In this document: positions 8,451 through 16,372 of the stretch, in pieces
How the letters are laid out: each line of letters begins with the position of its first letter
How positions within the stretch are numbered: the stretch's first letter is position 1
Source of the DNA: Eutrophovita sp913057845
GTDB taxonomy: Bacteria > Pseudomonadota > Gammaproteobacteria > Burkholderiales > Eutrophovitaceae
NCBI GenBank assembly: GCA_963925895.1
Contig: CAWUVH010000002.1
Span: 47,303-111,302 of the forward strand
Reading direction: 5' to 3'
DNA length: 64,000 nucleotides
The notes under the pieces: generated by a model
Databases searched by the model: none
What the model was told of the DNA's origin: nothing
What the model saw: the letters and a program-made list of their open reading frames with translations, nothing else
Position numbers and translations under genes: made by a program

Positions 8451-9593
8451 TTAAAAGTACAAACGTTTTGCAACTTCTTCTAACATCACTTCAGTCGCTC
8501 CGCCACCAATTGCTAACACTCGCGCATCCCGTACAAGACGCTCAATCGGGCTTTCCTTCATATACCCCATCCCACCAAAAAACTGTTGGCAAGAGTAGAC
8601 TACCTCATTAACCAATTCTCCCGTCAATGCCTTCAACATCGACACCTCTTTGACGCACTCCTTATTCTCATTTGCCAACCAAGCACAATGATAAAGTAGC
8701 GCTCGAGCCGCTTCAGTTTTTGAAGCAAGCATTGCTAATCGCTGGCGTATAACTTGTTTATCATAGAGAACCCCACCGAAAGCTTTCCGCTGCTTGGTCC
8801 ACTCCGTGGTTAACCTTAAAGCAGTTAATGCATGGCCAATAGCCATTGCCCCCAAAGCAATTCGTTCGATTTGGAAATTATTCATGACCGCGTAGAACCC
8901 ACGATTCTCCTCTCCCAAAAGGTTTGCTGCAGGTAACCGACATTCATCGAAAACTAGTTCTGCAGTATCAGATGAACACCAACCTTGTTTATCTAATTTG
9001 CGGCCCACAGAAAACCCTGGAGTACCTTTTTCGACAAGGAACATCGAAATGCCCCGGGAGCCCTTTGCCTCAAGGTCAGTCTTCGCAGCAATAAAATAGA
9101 GGTCAGCATGAACACCGTTTGTGATGAACATTTTGGAACCGTTCAGCACCCAATCACTACCATCCCGTCTAGCTGTGGTTCTTATTCCTGCAACGTCAGA
9201 GCCCGCGTCAGACTCGGAAATTCCCACCGCCGTGATTAACTCACCTGAAATAATCCTAGGCAGATAGGTTTGTATTTGCTCAGGGGTGCCGGCATCTATT
9301 AAGTGTGGTGAGGCCATATCGGTATGTACCAATACAGTAACGATAAACCCACCGAATGTAGACATGGATAGTGCTTCCTGAAAAACAACAGACGTAAGAA
9401 AATCCGTTTCAGCTCCACCATACTCACTTGGATAAGTCATCCCCAACCAACCGAGCTTCCCCATCTTTCGCAGCACCTCTCTTGGGGTGTAACCCTGCTC
9501 CTCCCATTGAAGACCATGAGGCTCAACTTCGCGCTCTAAAAACCGAGCGACTTGCTCGCGTAATGCATCATGTTCGGGTGTTGTGTAAATCAT
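8451..9593 (-). CDS. liuA: acyl-CoA dehydrogenase in the liu operon, probable isovaleryl-CoA dehydrogenase role
   Basis: An FAD enzyme that should oxidise isovaleryl-CoA to 3-methylcrotonyl-CoA and pass electrons to ETF. The 380 residues show the FAD/substrate motifs GISESDAGSDVAGIRTTA and WVLNGSKMFITNG and the C-terminal GGMGYMKESPIERLVRDAR. The glutamate that most short-chain family members carry in the C-terminal loop is Gly here (AIGGGATEVM). An earlier glutamate in NNFQIERIALG sits where isovaleryl- and long-chain-type enzymes place their base. The sequence is not a textbook isovaleryl-CoA dehydrogenase; a citronellyl-CoA-type (AtuD-like) substrate is an alternative. AAAGG precedes the ATG. 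Confidence 0.8.
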   Translation of the reverse strand: MIYTTPEHDALREQVARFLEREVEPHGLQWEEQGYTPREVLRKMGKLGWLGMTYPSEYGGAETDFLTSVVFQEALSMSTFGGFIVTVLVHTDMASPHLIDAGTPEQIQTYLPRIISGELITAVGISESDAGSDVAGIRTTARRDGSDWVLNGSKMFITNGVHADLYFIAAKTDLEAKGSRGISMFLVEKGTPGFSVGRKLDKQGWCSSDTAELVFDECRLPAANLLGEENRGFYAVMNNFQIERIALGAMAIGHALTALRLTTEWTKQRKAFGGVLYDKQVIRQRLAMLASKTEAARALLYHCAWLANENKECVKEVSMLKALTGELVNEVVYSCQQFFGGMGYMKESPIERLVRDARVLAIGGGATEVMLEEVAKRLYF

Positions 9594-9605
9594 AATTACC
9601 TTTCG

Positions 9606-11213
9606 TTACATTCGAAATACGCCAAATCGTGTTTCTGGAATAGGCGCATTTAGCGCTGCGGAAATTGCTAAGCTTAAAACACGTCGGGTCTGGGCCGGGT
9701 CGATAACACCATCATCCCAAAGCCGAGCGGTTGCATAATAAGGATGCCCTTGATGCTCGTATTGTTCTATTAACGGACGCCTAAATGACTCTTCTTCATC
9801 TGATGACCACGCTTGTCCCAAACGCTCCATTGCTTCGCGTTTCACTGTCGACAGCACACTCGCCGCCTGCTCACCACCCATTATTGATATTCTGGCGTTA
9901 GGCCACATCCAAAGAAATCTCGGCGAATAAGCCCGTCCACACATTCCGTAGTTACCTGCACCAAAGCTGCCCCCGATGATGACAGTGAATTTGGGTACTT
10001 TAGCGGTAGCTACCGCAGTAACCAACTTCGCACCATCCTTCGCTATGCCGCCGGATTCATATTTTTGACCCACCATAAATCCAGTAATATTTTGCAAAAA
10101 GACTAAAGGGATTTTTCGCTGACAACATAATTCAATAAAATGAGCGCCCTTAAGGGAAGACTCAGAAAACAAAATACCGTTGTTAGCTATAACCCCTACA
10201 GGATAACCGTTTATATGTGCAAAACCCGTGACGAGCGTTGTGCCATATAACGCCTTAAATTCATCGAATTCACTTCCATCTACTATACGAGCAATAATTT
10301 CCCTTACATCATATGGTTTACGGGGATCCTGTGGGATTACCCCATATATGTCCTCCGTTGGGTAACCCGGTTCTACTGGATTCAGAACATTTAAAACGAC
10401 TGATTTCCTTCGGTTTAAATTGCGAACGATGGTCCGAACAGTCTCAAGAGCATGGTGATCATTTTGCGCATAGTGATCAACAACCCCTGATATCCGCGTA
10501 TGAACGTCCGCTCCGCCGAGGTCCTCTGCACTCACGATCTCCCCAGTAGCCGCTTTTACCAAAGGTGGTCCACCGAGGAATATGGTTCCTTGTTGTTTAA
10601 CGATCACTGATTCATCTGACATCGCAGGCACATAAGCTCCGCCGGCCGTACACGACCCCATAACACACGCAATCTGTGGAATACCCTGGGACGACATATT
10701 TGCTTGATTAAAAAATATACGGCCAAAATGCTCTCTATCTGCAAAAATCTCATCCTGATTAGGCAGGTTCCCTCCGCCAGAATCAACCAGATAAATACAC
10801 GGTAAATTATTTTGCTGTGCAACTTCTTGAGCTCTGAGATGCTTCTTAACGGTCATTGGAAAATAAGTACCGCCCTTAACAGTGGCGTCGTTTGCGACAA
10901 TCATGCATTCCACCCCGGATACCCGCCCTATTCCGGTGACAATGCCAGCTGAAGGAACCGCGTTCTCATACATACCATACGCGGCGAGCTGAGACATCTC
11001 TAGAAACGGCGTACCGTCGTCTAGCAGCGCATCGATTCTCTGGCGCGGCAGCAGCTTTCCTCTAGCCAGGTGTTTTGCGCGCGCAGCTTCAGAGCCGCCA
11101 ACGCAGACTTGCGCATATTTTTTCTTCAAGTCTTCCACCAATGCTTCCATCGCTGTTCGGCTACTCAGGAAGCCCTCAGATCGAACATTTAATCTGGTTT
11201 TAATTTTATTCAT
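9606..11213 (-). CDS. liuB: methylcrotonyl-CoA carboxylase, carboxyltransferase beta subunit
   Basis: Transfers the carboxyl group from biotin on LiuD to 3-methylcrotonyl-CoA. The 535-residue carboxyltransferase has the N-half oxyanion region CIYLVDSGGGNLPNQDEIF and VMGSCTAGGAYVPAMSDE, and the C-half loops FLQNITGFMVGQKYESGGIA and IIGGSFGAGNYGMCGRAY. The length matches MCC beta subunits. Its ATG overlaps the rhodanese TGA (ATGA), so the genes are coupled. Geranyl-CoA carboxylase is the main alternative; HMG-CoA lyase in the same operon argues for leucine/isovalerate catabolism. Confidence 0.93.
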   Translation of the reverse strand: MNKIKTRLNVRSEGFLSSRTAMEALVEDLKKKYAQVCVGGSEAARAKHLARGKLLPRQRIDALLDDGTPFLEMSQLAAYGMYENAVPSAGIVTGIGRVSGVECMIVANDATVKGGTYFPMTVKKHLRAQEVAQQNNLPCIYLVDSGGGNLPNQDEIFADREHFGRIFFNQANMSSQGIPQIACVMGSCTAGGAYVPAMSDESVIVKQQGTIFLGGPPLVKAATGEIVSAEDLGGADVHTRISGVVDHYAQNDHHALETVRTIVRNLNRRKSVVLNVLNPVEPGYPTEDIYGVIPQDPRKPYDVREIIARIVDGSEFDEFKALYGTTLVTGFAHINGYPVGVIANNGILFSESSLKGAHFIELCCQRKIPLVFLQNITGFMVGQKYESGGIAKDGAKLVTAVATAKVPKFTVIIGGSFGAGNYGMCGRAYSPRFLWMWPNARISIMGGEQAASVLSTVKREAMERLGQAWSSDEEESFRRPLIEQYEHQGHPYYATARLWDDGVIDPAQTRRVLSLAISAALNAPIPETRFGVFRM

Positions 11214-11617
11214 TTAGGCACGACTTTAGACCTTTCAGAGACAGGACCACCAACTTGTTTCCAATTACTAAACCCACCTTCAATATGTGCAACATTCTGC
11301 AATCCCATATCTTGTGCTGTCTTGGTAGCTAAGGCAGACCGCCATGCAGATGCACAGTAGAAATAAAAAGTTTTTCCGCTACCAAAGACCTCTTTGTAGT
11401 AAGGGCTATTAGGATCGATCCAAAACTCTAACATTCCTCTCGGGGCATGAAATGCGCCAGGAATCATTCCTTCGCGCTCTAACTCCCGAACATCCCTGAC
11501 ATCCACGAACAATGTGTCAGCATCATCGACTTTCGCAATAGCCTCATCAATCGGTATGGTTTGCACCACTTGATTTGCCTCTGAGACTAAATCCTTAATC
11601 CCTTTTTTCAATATCAT
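11210..11617 (-). CDS. rhodanese-domain protein
   Basis: A single rhodanese domain of 135 residues with Cys88 in the active loop YFYCASAWRSALAT, which fits a sulfurtransferase or a persulfide-carrying domain. The preceding LFVDVRDVRELEREGMIPGA is the conserved strand-helix of the fold. I place the start at ATG 11617, where GGGCAGGAAA precedes it. A longer start at 11653 would overlap the upstream isomerase gene by 25 bases. It is embedded between an isomerase-like gene and liuB and coupled to the latter. Its contribution to leucine degradation is unknown. Confidence 0.82.
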   Translation of the reverse strand: MILKKGIKDLVSEANQVVQTIPIDEAIAKVDDADTLFVDVRDVRELEREGMIPGAFHAPRGMLEFWIDPNSPYYKEVFGSGKTFYFYCASAWRSALATKTAQDMGLQNVAHIEGGFSNWKQVGGPVSERSKVVPK

Positions 11618-11628
11618 TTTCCTGCCCT

Positions 11629-12240
11629 TTAAAAACCGCCGGTTCGCAACCATTCTTGAACCTGATCGAGGCGATCAGAGCCCCAAAACGGCTCACCATC
11701 AACAATGATATACGGGGATCCAAAAACACCTTTTTGAATGGCTAAGTCACACTCATCTTTTAAGCGTGCTTTCATTTCCGGATTCTGAGTCACAGCAATC
11801 AACTCCTCCTCAGATCCCTTAATTGAAGAAATAATCTGGGCGGCCACTGCAGGCGAGGATATATCTAACCCTTGCACGAAATAAGCCTCATACAACTTCA
11901 AAATTGCTTCTTCTTGCCTGTCTGGGGCCGCAGCTTGCAGCCAATAAATTAAACGACAGGGCGCTTGACTGGAAATCGGGAATTTATCAGGTTGTTTATA
12001 GGGGATGCCCCAAAGCCTCGACGTGCGCTCCATGTCTCTTTTCGAATACTCACCTTTCAAAGGCACCATCGGAAGAGGCATACCCCCCGTCACTTTAAGT
12101 GCGGCAGCAATCATAAATGGTTTCCAAGAAACCTCTCGACCAAACTCATCGCCAATCGCCTTAATCTTAGTAGCCGTAAAGTATCCAAATGGCGAAGAAA
12201 AATCAAAGTAAAACTCGATTTCATTAGTGCTGGCTTGCAT
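11629..12240 (-). CDS. DsbA-fold 2-hydroxychromene-2-carboxylate isomerase-like protein
   Basis: A 203-residue kappa-class glutathione-transferase/HCCA isomerase homologue. It begins with FYFDFSSPFGYFTATKI, in which the Ser-Ser-Pro replaces the DsbA CXXC and the first serine normally activates glutathione. It ends with the conserved GVFGSPYIIVDGEPFWGSDRL. In naphthalene pathways the family isomerises 2-hydroxychromene-2-carboxylate, but no aromatic ring-cleavage genes occur here. The position between the thiolase and rhodanese genes in a liu operon suggests another glutathione-dependent isomerisation or detoxification. Substrate unknown. Confidence 0.85.
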   Translation of the reverse strand: MQASTNEIEFYFDFSSPFGYFTATKIKAIGDEFGREVSWKPFMIAAALKVTGGMPLPMVPLKGEYSKRDMERTSRLWGIPYKQPDKFPISSQAPCRLIYWLQAAAPDRQEEAILKLYEAYFVQGLDISSPAVAAQIISSIKGSEEELIAVTQNPEMKARLKDECDLAIQKGVFGSPYIIVDGEPFWGSDRLDQVQEWLRTGGF

Positions 12241-12282
12241 CTCTAAACTCCCTATTGAACCATATGATCAAATCTTTAATCG

Positions 12283-13479
12283 CTAAAGACTCTCTATTTC
12301 AAGCGCCACCGCAGTAGCCTCGCCACCCCCAAGACAAAGAGATGCCACCCCTCTACGTCCTCCCGTCTTACGCAATGCTCCGATTAGCGTCACCAAAATT
12401 CTGGCACCCGATGCTCCAATAGGATGACCAAGCGCACAGGCTCCACCATGTACATTAACTCTTTGATGATCAAGTTTATGTGCCTCCATCACTGCCATAG
12501 GAACAACGGCAAAAGCCTCGTTTATTTCAAACAGGTCGACGTCTTTAGAGGACCAACCAGTTTTGACAAAAACCTTTTCTAAAGCACCGATCGGCGCTGT
12601 AGTAAATAGTCCTGGCTCCTGGGCGTGTGTTGAGTGGGCAACTATACGAGCTAGAGGCGTTATACCAAGCTCATTTGCAGCTTTTCGGGACATCAACACC
12701 AAAGCCGCCGCACCGTCAGAGATTGAACTCGAATTCGCCGCCGTTAACGTCCCGCCTTTCTTAAAGACGGGTTTAAGCGTTGGAATCTTTGCTAAGTCAG
12801 CTTTAAAAGGCTGTTCATCTCGACCGACAAACTCGTTTTTTCCTCTACTAGAAATTTCAACCGGGACAATCTCCCAATCAAATGAACCATCCTCGTTGGC
12901 CCTCTTCGCACGCTCTAGAGACTCTATCGAAAAAGCGTCTTGTTGTTCCCTCGAAAATTGGTATGTGCCGGCACAATCCTCCGCATAAGCGCCCATTAAG
13001 CGTCCCTTGTCATATGCATCTTCAAGCCCATCCAGAAACATATGATCCTTTACTTCCTGGTGCCCAAGTCGGTAACCCGACCGAGCGCGCGGCAAAAGAT
13101 AGGGCGCATTCGTCATACTCTCCATACCTCCCGCCACAGCGACTTGAGCACTCCCTGCCTTGATCAAATCATGGGTCAACATCACTGCCTTCATTCCTGA
13201 ACCACACATTTTATTGATGGTGGTGCAGCCGACTGAGAGCGGCAGCCCTGCACCAATCGATGCCTGCCTAGCTGGCGCCTGCCCCTGTCCTGCGGGCAAC
13301 ACACAACCCATAACGAGCTCTTCGATCGACTCGACGGATACTTGAGCTCGGTCAACCGCCGCCTTAATTGATATTGCCCCCAATTGGGAGGCCGTGAGAC
13401 CCTTGAAGCATCCTTGAAGCCCTCCCATCGGAGTTCGAGCGACCGAGACTATCACCACATCATGTTCGTTCATTTTCAT
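12283..13479 (-). CDS. acetyl-CoA C-acyltransferase (thiolase)
   Basis: A degradative or biosynthetic thiolase of 398 residues. Nucleophilic Cys92 lies in TTINKMCGSGMKA, the His loop is NEAFAVVPMA and the C-terminal acid-base motifs are CALGHPIGASGARI and the region SLCLGGGEATAVAL. The motifs fit acetoacetyl-CoA thiolases (AtoB/PhaA type), which would split the acetoacetyl-CoA derived from leucine into two acetyl-CoA. It is the first gene of the minus-strand run leading to liuE. AGAGG lies five bases before the ATG. Condensation for polyhydroxybutyrate is an alternative; no phaB or phaC is present nearby. Confidence 0.92.
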   Translation of the reverse strand: MKMNEHDVVIVSVARTPMGGLQGCFKGLTASQLGAISIKAAVDRAQVSVESIEELVMGCVLPAGQGQAPARQASIGAGLPLSVGCTTINKMCGSGMKAVMLTHDLIKAGSAQVAVAGGMESMTNAPYLLPRARSGYRLGHQEVKDHMFLDGLEDAYDKGRLMGAYAEDCAGTYQFSREQQDAFSIESLERAKRANEDGSFDWEIVPVEISSRGKNEFVGRDEQPFKADLAKIPTLKPVFKKGGTLTAANSSSISDGAAALVLMSRKAANELGITPLARIVAHSTHAQEPGLFTTAPIGALEKVFVKTGWSSKDVDLFEINEAFAVVPMAVMEAHKLDHQRVNVHGGACALGHPIGASGARILVTLIGALRKTGGRRGVASLCLGGGEATAVALEIESL

Positions 13480-13717
13480 TCGACCTCTGAAAATATTTCC
13501 ATCCCCGTTAATTCCAGATAAATAAATCCGGCCACGACTGTGCTCTAAAAATCACCCAGCAGCGCGACTATACTTTTTATATGAACAATTATAATACGTC
13601 TCCGAGCTAAATCCTTCTCCTAAGGTTTCTCTGCCTGGGCGGAATGGCACCCTATATAATTAGCGCTATCAAAATACGTTGCAAAAAGCCGGCTCTTAAA
13701 ACACCTATGACTTTCAA
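13480..13717. promoter_or_regulatory. 238-base divergent promoter region (thiolase/liu versus metallo-hydrolase)
   Basis: Holds no coding frame that I can support. On the plus strand a TATAAT at 13655-13660 lies about 60 bases before the metallo-hydrolase ATG, without a good -35 hexamer. On the minus strand a TATAAT complement at 13588-13593 lies about 110 bases upstream of the thiolase. Both are weak single-box matches. No MerR-type LiuR gene or obvious LiuR dyad is adjacent. Confidence 0.35.
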
Positions 13718-14776
13718 ATGCCTCTGAAAAAAATTTCTCAATCGTCATCTTCTTCGCTCAGGTTTCCGTTTGCAGCAATCCCTAAATCAGGCGCGCATCA
13801 CCAAGTAGCCAATGGAATTCACTGGTGTCGACACGATCTACCCTTCGCTCTAGACCACATCAATACATGGCTACTCCAAGACCACGATAAGTGGGTTATT
13901 GTTGACACAGGGGTTTCCGATGACCGCAGCCAGGACGGCTGGAGGAACATCTTGGATGGCGAGCTAAGTGGTTCTGAAATCTCAAAAATTATCGTGACCC
14001 ACTACCATCCGGACCACATAGGGAATGCGGACTGGCTGAGTAAACGCTCGCTTGCATCGGTGTGGATGAGTTCCTCAGAGTTCTTAACAGCACACGCAGT
14101 TTTTGACAAAACTGCCACCCACAGCGCACAGGCAACTGGGGCATTATTCCGACAACACGGGCTACCGGACGATGAAGTTGACTCCGTCTCAGCAAAAGGC
14201 GACCATTACAAAGCGTTAGTTCGCTCGCTACCAACTTCTTTCCTCAGAATCACAAATGGAGAGACATTAGACGTTGGCGAAAGCTCGTGGCAAATCATTG
14301 TCGGAAGTGGGCACTCTCCTGAACACCTTTCTCTTTTCTGCGAAACGGAACAAGTACTTATCTCTGGAGACATGTTGCTGCCAAAGATATCGACGAATGT
14401 GGCCGTGTGGCCTTATAGCTCAGAGAGCAATCCGTTAAAGGAGTTTTTAACGTCCATTGATCTCTTTCAAGACCTACCCGTCGACACGCTCGTTCTCCCC
14501 TCACATGGCCTACCATTTATAGGGATGCACTCTAGAATCCACGAACTTAAAATGCATCATGAAGAACGCCTTAATAAGCTACTCTCTGTTTGTGATGAGC
14601 CAAAAAATGCGTTCCAGGTTTTGCCTTTGCTGTTCGAAAGGACACTCGACACCTATCAGACATTTTTTGCTATGGGGGAGGCAATTGCACACCTTAATTT
14701 TCTTTGGTGGGAGGGAGAGCTCACACGCCAACAAAGTGAAACAGAAGGCGGCGTTGTACACTTCATAAAAAATTAA
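13718..14776 (+). CDS. metallo-beta-lactamase-fold hydrolase
   Basis: A 352-residue MBL-fold protein with the dinuclear zinc motif THYHPDHIG (His95, His97, Asp99, His100) and the further ligand segments VGSGHSPEHLSLF, ISGDMLLPKI and LPSHGLPF. The last 80 or so residues look helical, consistent with the winged-helix tail seen in glyoxalase-II-like family members. It could hydrolyse a thioester, lactone or glyoxylate-type adduct. An aldolase-like gene starts ten bases downstream, so the two are probably co-transcribed. Substrate unknown. Confidence 0.85.
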   Translation: MPLKKISQSSSSSLRFPFAAIPKSGAHHQVANGIHWCRHDLPFALDHINTWLLQDHDKWVIVDTGVSDDRSQDGWRNILDGELSGSEISKIIVTHYHPDHIGNADWLSKRSLASVWMSSSEFLTAHAVFDKTATHSAQATGALFRQHGLPDDEVDSVSAKGDHYKALVRSLPTSFLRITNGETLDVGESSWQIIVGSGHSPEHLSLFCETEQVLISGDMLLPKISTNVAVWPYSSESNPLKEFLTSIDLFQDLPVDTLVLPSHGLPFIGMHSRIHELKMHHEERLNKLLSVCDEPKNAFQVLPLLFERTLDTYQTFFAMGEAIAHLNFLWWEGELTRQQSETEGGVVHFIKN

Positions 14777-14786
14777 TAGGCAACTA

Positions 14787-15446
14787 ATGACCTCAGAACT
14801 GAATATCCGTCGCCAAATTATCGAAAGCTCGATTGCAATGAACGCGTTAGGCATTAATCGCGGCACATCAGGCAATGTTAGTGCTCGTCATGATCGAGGG
14901 TGTCTAATAACGCCGTCAGGATTGCGCTATGAAATAACCAAGCCTAAGGATATTGTCTACATCGATGACTTGGCTAATGCACATGGGAAATATGCGCCGT
15001 CTTCCGAATGGCGATTCCATCACGATATTTATCGAAATCGTTCTGACGTCGGCGCCATCGTGCACACGCACTCCAGCTTCGCGACATCCCTTTCTTGCCT
15101 TAGGATGACCATTCCAGCGTTCCATTACATGGTCGCAGTATGTGGTGGCAACAACATTCGATGCGCACGCTACACAACGTTCGGAACACAAAAACTTTCT
15201 GATTATGCTCTTTCCGCCCTTAAAGATCGTAAAGCCTGTCTACTCGCGAACCATGGAATGATCTGTGTTGGCGAAACGGTCGAGGGCGCACTTAAGCTGG
15301 CCGTCGAAGTCGAGGCGCTATGCGAACAATACTGGAGGGCGTTGCAAGTTGGAAAACCGAAAATTTTATCCAAAATTGAAATGCAAACCGTACTGAAAAA
15401 ATTCCAAACCTACGGGCAGGCGAAAAAAGCTAGTAACGACCAATGA
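14787..15446 (+). CDS. class II aldolase/adducin family protein (fuculose-phosphate aldolase-like)
   Basis: A zinc-dependent aldolase fold of 219 residues. Compared with L-fuculose-1-phosphate aldolase it keeps the catalytic glutamate (Glu74 in SSEWRFH) and all three zinc histidines (His93, His95 in VHTHSS; His156 in ANHGM). The phosphate-binding loops GTSGNVSAR and TPSG are also intact, which favours a phosphorylated substrate. The gene follows the metallo-hydrolase by ten bases. No sugar kinase or isomerase is present, so a role in a sugar pathway cannot be supported. Methylthioribulose-type or other small aldols remain possible. Confidence 0.87.
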   Translation: MTSELNIRRQIIESSIAMNALGINRGTSGNVSARHDRGCLITPSGLRYEITKPKDIVYIDDLANAHGKYAPSSEWRFHHDIYRNRSDVGAIVHTHSSFATSLSCLRMTIPAFHYMVAVCGGNNIRCARYTTFGTQKLSDYALSALKDRKACLLANHGMICVGETVEGALKLAVEVEALCEQYWRALQVGKPKILSKIEMQTVLKKFQTYGQAKKASNDQ

Positions 15447-15561
15447 CATAAAAGGCAGGCAGCACGCAAAGAACCACACCGCTCAATAATGCGCATAAGA
15501 AACCCTAAAGATTAGCGAATTAGTAATCGATTTAATCAATTAATGGTTATTTTTTTATTTG

Positions 15562-15591
15562 TTGGATCGATTGCAATTAGGCCGGCACAAT
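15562..15591 (+). promoter_or_regulatory. candidate sigma70 promoter for the peroxiredoxin-glutaredoxin gene
   Basis: TTGGAT (15562-15567) and CACAAT (15586-15591) are separated by 18 bases, about 46 bases before the ATG at 15638. The match is fair but not strong. No clear OxyR-type dyad is visible beside it. The ribosome site is the AGAGAGG before the start. Confidence 0.35.
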
Positions 15592-15637
15592 ACGCTTCTA
15601 GAAATCTTTAATTACACGAAAAAATAGAGAGGCACCA

Positions 15638-16372
15638 ATGACACTTAAAACCTTTGAGGGAAACAAAGTCCCTTTGGTTAATTTTAAAATACGCGAGAAT
15701 GACGACTGGAAAACACTTACGACTCAAGAACTCTTCGAAAATAAAACCGTAGTCGCCTTTTCCCTTCCCGGAGCATTCACGCCAACCTGCTCATCGACAC
15801 ACCTGCCTCGCTACAACGAGCTCGCTCAAGCTTTTTTTCAAAACGGGGTCGACGAAATTATCTGCCTATCAGTTAACGACGCCTTCGTAATGAATGAATG
15901 GGCAAAAAATCAAGAATCTCAGAACATTCGCCTATTACCTGACGGCAACGGCGAATTCACCGAACAACTCGGCATGCTTGTCGATAAAAGCGAGCTCGGA
16001 TTCGGCAAGCGCTCATGGAGATACTCCATGCTTGTTAAAAATGGCGTAGTAGAAAAAGCATTCATCGAGCCGGACCAACCCGGTGACCCATTTGAGGTGT
16101 CCGATGCAGACACCATGCTCAATTACATTAACCCAAAAGCCGGGAAGCCGGATCAAGTCGCCATCTTTACGAGGGAAGGATGCTCCTTCTGCGCAAAAGC
16201 AAAAGAAGCATTAACGAAAGCCGGCCTTGATTATGTTGAGGTCACACTTTCACACCAAACCCGAAGTCGCATTATTGGGGCTGTTACTGGCGAGCAAACC
16301 GTGCCGCAAATCTTCATTAACGGGAATTATATTGGCGATAGCGAAGCGTTAAATAATTATCTAAACAGCTAA
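15638..16372 (+). CDS. hybrid peroxiredoxin-glutaredoxin
   Basis: A glutathione-dependent peroxidase that joins a Prx5-type peroxiredoxin to its own reductant. Residues 1-160 form the peroxiredoxin domain with peroxidatic Cys51 in LPGAFTPTCSSTH. Residues 173-244 form a glutaredoxin domain with the redox pair Cys182/Cys185 (GCSFCAK), the glutathione-binding TVPQIFING and GDSEAL. Electrons would flow from glutathione through the glutaredoxin domain to Cys51. The architecture is known from Haemophilus and many proteobacteria. The 3' end overlaps the facing ThDP-enzyme gene by four bases. Confidence 0.94.
   Translation: MTLKTFEGNKVPLVNFKIRENDDWKTLTTQELFENKTVVAFSLPGAFTPTCSSTHLPRYNELAQAFFQNGVDEIICLSVNDAFVMNEWAKNQESQNIRLLPDGNGEFTEQLGMLVDKSELGFGKRSWRYSMLVKNGVVEKAFIEPDQPGDPFEVSDADTMLNYINPKAGKPDQVAIFTREGCSFCAKAKEALTKAGLDYVEVTLSHQTRSRIIGAVTGEQTVPQIFINGNYIGDSEALNNYLNS

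Noticed and set aside
15447..15637. Possible tRNA or small RNA gene in the gap before the peroxiredoxin gene
   Set aside because: No cloverleaf arms, no GTTC-type T-loop and no CCA end could be found; the gap is AT-rich and looks like an ordinary promoter region.
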